Positions 60,001 to 64,000 of a stretch of 64,000 bases of DNA are shown piece after piece. A program made the translations under genes and the position numbers. Location: contig NW_026570254.1 of the NCBI RefSeq assembly GCF_019649055.1, positions 1,178,001 to 1,242,000 on the forward strand, given 5' to 3'. Below the pieces are notes generated by a model. That model saw nothing but the letters and a program-made list of their open reading frames with translations. It made no database searches and was not told the origin of the DNA. Every line of letters begins with the position of its first letter. Position 1 is the stretch's first letter. The stretch comes from Paramacrobiotus metropolitanus. Its lineage: Eukaryota > Tardigrada > Eutardigrada > Parachela > Macrobiotidae.

Positions 60001-63000
60001 CAATCTGCTTGTCTGTGTTAGGTTGATGTTATTCTTACTGAGACTGAGATTAAATACATCATTTTGAAGGGTAAATGTTGTGTTTGAGAAAATACTCGTA
60101 CTTATCGTGTACGAGAACTTTATGTTTTAAGGTTGTACGAGAACTTTATGTTTTAAGGTTGTATATCTTTTTGTCTAGTCCGGTGTCCAGCATCGTCGTG
60201 ATGCGTGGTATTTGATGGCTTCCTTGTATGAGCGTAAAGGAGTGCGCACACCAAGGCTTGTGCGATGTAATTAATTCTATCGGGTGATTTCATTGTACGA
60301 GACTTCAAGTAAATTAAGTAGCACTAAAACCTCACAAAAAGCTCGACGAATGTTATCGCTTTGGTTTTATCGTGTATTGGTTTGAAAACGGGAAGGACTG
60401 GAATGGTGCGGTGTATCTGTACTTGAAAGACATTTCCAGTAATTACGTTTGTTGTTATCTGGCCATGAATGATAACATGATCATCTTACATTTCTTGCAC
60501 TGATGAGCGCACGTTTCTGTCAGCTGCGAAAGCTGTTTTATTTTTAGGGATGTCGTCCAAAGTATTGGTCTGATATTGAGGAGGAAACGAAATACGCAGT
60601 ACACACTACTCACGCTATATCTCATACAGTTACCAAATAATAGGCAGTGGAAGTATTGCATAGTCCCTGCCATGAAAGATTAAAATCACAAATGGAATTT
60701 ATTGAAAATGTGCGGCCAGACAGGACGCTAAAAATTCTCTGTTGGACATAGTGGCTGACGATCGCTACGTGTGTGTGTGCGTGACAGGGTGTGTGCCATT
60801 TTGCAAATAGCTTCCTCTTGTGCCGCGCCGGTCGGCGACGATGCCGATGCTCGTTTGAGGGATGCGTTTTATGGAAACTGGAGGCCGTAATTCATGTCTC
60901 ATGACTCCCCGCAGACCACCGCCACATCAGAATAATGGCTCTTGAGCTATTTTGCTCTCTGACAGGAGAATCGCAAGCAAACGTGTTTACTATAGCCTCT
61001 CCCAGTGGTGAGGACGCTGTGTCGGGCCATTGCCGCACTGGGAAAAATTGGCCCAAAAGTGAATGATTTACAGTCTTGTAAAATGTGGTTACCGCTAGGT
61101 GCAACCATAAAAGAGATGTATCAAATTTCTGTTGTATGAATACTTCTAAAGTTCTCAGTGAAATACATTTACTACCGCGGTACAGTTTTTGATTTAATTA
61201 ATCTTCTATTGTACGGCGCAGTACTGTGTAAGAGTCTAGAAGACCAATAGATTGTAAGCACCTTTAGACGTCGTAATGGAGGAGCAATTACAGTAACGAT
61301 CACAGTCCGTAGTAGAAGTATGTATATTTATCTTTCAAGTCGTGCACGACGTATGCATTTCCTGGTAGATACAATAAGTGCATTAAAATTGCTGTCTGCG
61401 ACGAAATGTTATGAAATTTTGGTCCCAATTGGCTTTGATCGTCGCGCACTTACTGGTGTCGGATCATCAGTGTATATAGTGCGAGTACTTACTATGCACA
61501 CACGTATAGACATCTGCAGAAGACCAGTTTGGCGCACTGGCTGTCGATCGTTAACCGGAAATCAATTCAGACAGGGCCCCGAAATGTCTGCGCCGGTGGC
61601 TTATTAATGGTGGGCCCATGGCAGTCGATAAACGGGTGTGCTTGTGCCATTGGCAATCTACGAAGGCACGAACTAGAACTGGAAAACCGCATTTTGCGTT
61701 AATAGCAAAGGAGAACGGGATGGGGTCATGATACGACAGGTTCCGTCTGTGGACTTACAGTACATTGTTATGGGACGTGAGGAAGACGATGTCCTGTCCG
61801 AATGAGCCGAATTGTTCTAATACTGAATACGATTAAAAATAACCTTGTTTTCAACAGTATGTACCCAATCGGAATAAGTTATTTCGTTTCGTTTCGTCGA
61901 ATTACGCATAGCGGCATAGCCGTAAGAGGGATTCTGCGAAGTGCTTTTCTAGATCTGATACTACTACGCTACACGCATTCTGATAAGTACTATTCTTAGA
62001 CCCTAAGCACTGTAGGTGCATTAGTCAAAATTCCGTTGAATAGAAGAAAAACGTGTAGACTTGTAGAATAAAAAATGGAAAAACAATTCTCAGTCAGCAA
62101 CTAGTATTTAATTAATTATGGTAAATACACTCGTTGCCTCGAAGGCACGAACTGCTAATTGGTACTAGTACTTACTTATAATTAGTGTTAAAGTTCAAAC
62201 CCACCAAATCCCAAATAACCATTTGTTCTTTAATATTGTAGTTACTAGTACTGTTAAACTGGTCTCGTAATTTTTGCTTTAAAAAAATTCAATTTTACTG
62301 TTTGTAACATGCGATAAAGCTGATGGTGAGATGGTGAAAAAATAACCAAAAATATCCAGCAGTAGTATTTTCAGCGGATGTTCGGAATGTTACGAAATTA
62401 ATTTGCGCTGGTTTTATTTAGTGATTAGCGGAAATGGTCGAGGGAGGTTTATTTATTATTTTAGTGATTAGTTGTCTGAAGTTTGGCCAGAACGTGAATC
62501 ATAAGTAATTGTTATGCTACCCTTTCTAAAGCATTTTTTTGTTTCTTTCTTAGGATGATGAACATGCTCGAACTCCAAGTAAAAGAATCAAAATCGAGGA
62601 AGCCATATATCCACATGGAGGCGGCTTGCTTGGTCCAGTTGCCTGGTATATTCCACAGTTTTCACGGAGTGCTAATGCCCCTCCTGGTCTGATCACATCA
62701 CCTAATGATCTGTCAGCGAAATTTACGACACAGGCTGTGATGTGAGTTTTTTGACTTCGTATGAGTTAGCGTTTTGACGGGGTGCGGTCTAATTGCTATT
62801 TTTATCTAATGAGCACGGAATATTTGACCTTTGTCTGTTACAGTCCAGTCAATAATGTGGCCGTTGACAGTCCAAATACACCGCAAATTCCGGCATACTT
62901 GAACCATGGTCCCCCGATTATCGTTAATCCGGAGCGAATCATTTTGGCATCGACTTATGAGAAGTACGCTAATGCAATGGTTTGGCTGGTTAGTTTAGTG

Positions 63001-63922
63001 GCTGTGCACACGCAGTGTTTGCAGGGATGATGAGAAACTGCAGCCTAATGTGGCGTTGGTGCCGCCGGTCACACGGCCCAAGTCAGTTATCCAGCGCAAA
63101 GCGGAACCGGTGACAGCCGTGTCCACGACGACGTCAACAGCATTCACCAGCATCGGCCGCAGATGCGGCGAGGCGGATGCTCTGGGGAGCATGGATTGTG
63201 ATAACTCATGCATGCCTTCAACATCATCCCGTGATCAGGGCCCGGATGCAATGGCGCAGGCGCCGTCAGCGACGCCAAAGAAAAGTGGCACAGCGCGCTC
63301 AGAGTCGGATGATGAGACATCTTCCAGCTCGACGCTATCCATTGATTTCTGTATGTTGAGCTTTTCAGTCTTGGGGAATAAATAAGACAGGCTGATAAAA
63401 GAGCACGTGCACTGCTAAAAGAGATATATTGTACTAATTAAACTTGCCGATGGTAACAATAGCAGTCACGTTATTGGAGACTGGAGGTGTTTTGGTGAAG
63501 AGCGTAGGTGGTGTTCCTGCTACATAGTTTCATACATAGGTCATGTTGCGATTTGGAAGATGAGATTGGGCTTCTCGTTATCGATGTCGTCTGTTTATTG
63601 TATGACAGGCTTAACAAGAATTTATGTAGAAACTACTACCTGTATTTGTGTTGATCAAAACGAGTACTTGGTATAATATTTGGCTGACAAAAATTCGCGG
63701 TTTGCTTAACGGTCGAATTTCGCGGTTTGCTTATTTTGTGGTATTCTTTGAGCAGGTCAGGAAAGCGCAATTCTAGAAGAGGACGAGGAAGATTTGAATG
63801 GTGTTCTGCAGTTTGTGGATACGGAATCGAGAGGCCGCATCGTACAAGGCATTAAGCGCTTAAAGCAGCGATATGGGTCTATGCTTCTGCAAGCTCAACA
63901 TGATAAAAACAATTTAGAGAAG
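54052..63922 (+). CDS. SKI: SKI/SNO transcriptional co-repressor, 3' end beyond window
   Basis: SKI/SnoN proteins repress SMAD-dependent TGF-beta/BMP transcription. Exon 1 (54052-55131) starts MLSSDHGGDSTMSSNSG; a second in-frame ATG is at 54085. NPHLKKVLKTYAQTAMSSLS matches the conserved R-SMAD-binding N-terminal motif. The SKI/DHD domain reads YFCVGGEKRLCLPQLLNTVL, LEEINAVCEELRIYLPQCT, LPSSAPSCGLITLTDAERLC. The SAND-like SMAD4-binding zinc domain follows: LDLYVNPDAPCIECQDRDC, RHFVVHTHPRSMEQGVCHWG, FDSARWRHYVLIP. After a 7.4-kb intron come exons 62554-62741 (ARTPSKRIKIEEAIYPHGG), 62844-62963, 63025-63350 (Ser/Thr-rich, SDDETSSSSTLSIDF) and 63756-63922 (LEEDEEDLNGVLQFVDTES, GIKRLKQRYGSMLLQAQ), entering the C-terminal coiled coil. 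All junctions are in phase. The gene continues past 64000. Confidence 0.94.
59405..59442. repeat. 16-bp direct repeat, 22-bp period
   Basis: TGATTAAGCTCTGCTG (59405-59420) and TGATTAAGCTTTGCTG (59427-59442) differ at one base. It lies within the large SKI intron. Confidence 0.7.
60108..60159. repeat. Perfect 26-bp tandem duplication
   Basis: Two exact copies of a 26-bp unit starting TGTACGAGAACTTTATG, at 60108-60133 and 60134-60159, with TGTA starting a third copy. It is in the SKI intron. Its identity suggests a recent slippage or an assembly duplication. Confidence 0.85.
63694..63733. repeat. 15-bp direct repeat before the last SKI exon
   Basis: TTCGCGGTTTGCTTA occurs at 63694-63708 and 63719-63733, 25 bp apart. 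The second copy ends 22 bp before the SKI exon acceptor at 63755, so the repeat spans the presumed branch-point zone. Confidence 0.7.
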
Positions 63923-64000
63923 GTACTACATGATTTCATTGTTTATATCCGAAGAGATGTACAGTACATATTATCGATTATAATATGTATTACATACTGT

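Larger units (their letters stand above)
55132..62553 (+). other. 7.4-kb intron of SKI
   Basis: Donor GTAAGT after GGA TCG and acceptor TTTCTTTCTTAG before GAT GAT GAA, both phase 0. This is by far the longest intron in the window. No nested gene with recognisable homology was found on either strand. It holds short direct repeats (59405-59442, 60108-60159) and a purine-rich tract (about 59270-59345). Intronic enhancers are the likeliest explanation for its length, but that is inference. Confidence 0.7.

Overview
This window is nuclear DNA from an animal. Genes are split by many short GT-AG introns (mostly about 50-150 bp), 3' ends carry AATAAA signals, and every confident product is a eukaryotic protein. 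A PHOX2-type homeobox gene, a SKI/SNO gene and an atypical PKC indicate a bilaterian. Short introns and tight intergenic spacing suggest a small invertebrate genome; a tardigrade or other small ecdysozoan would fit, but the sequence does not prove a phylum. I see no bacterial, phage, CRISPR or intact transposon content and no rRNA. No tRNA was recognised by eye.

Layout from left to right: 1-1915 has no recognisable gene. ETFDH (-, 1916-5688) and VPS37A (+, 6786-9123) are divergent. RARS1 (-, 9333-13279) converges on VPS37A. SCYL1 (+, 14104-18286) is divergent from RARS1. ACTR10 (-, 18763-21178) converges on SCYL1. A four-finger C2H2 gene (+, 21861-23004) is divergent from ACTR10. Spermidine synthase SRM (+, 24183-25802) and a PHOX2 homeobox gene (+, 28571-32173) follow. 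L-fucose kinase FCSK (-, 32663-37938) converges on PHOX2. SUMO (+, 38646 or 38698-39173) is divergent from FCSK. CAPZB (-, 40011-41940) converges on SUMO. Atypical PKC (+, 44776-48804) comes next, and a SKI gene (+, 54052 to beyond the end) has a 7.4 kb intron. Strands alternate almost strictly over the first 42 kb, giving repeated head-to-head and tail-to-tail pairs.

The neighbours do not form one pathway. They are housekeeping genes (mitochondrial electron transfer, ESCRT-I, tRNA charging, Golgi traffic, dynactin, polyamines, fucose salvage, sumoylation, actin capping) followed by developmental regulators (PHOX2, aPKC, SKI). The developmental genes sit in much roomier noncoding DNA.

No new biological system is convincingly visible. 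The best leads are two homopolymer-type frame breaks at conserved protein ends (SUMO N terminus, SCYL1 C terminus), a SUMO that ends directly at Gly-Gly, an open frame running up to the RARS1 start across one TGA, an unassigned exon upstream of aPKC, a perfect 17-bp inverted repeat in an ETFDH intron, a triplicated splice donor in SCYL1, and several palindromes near promoters.
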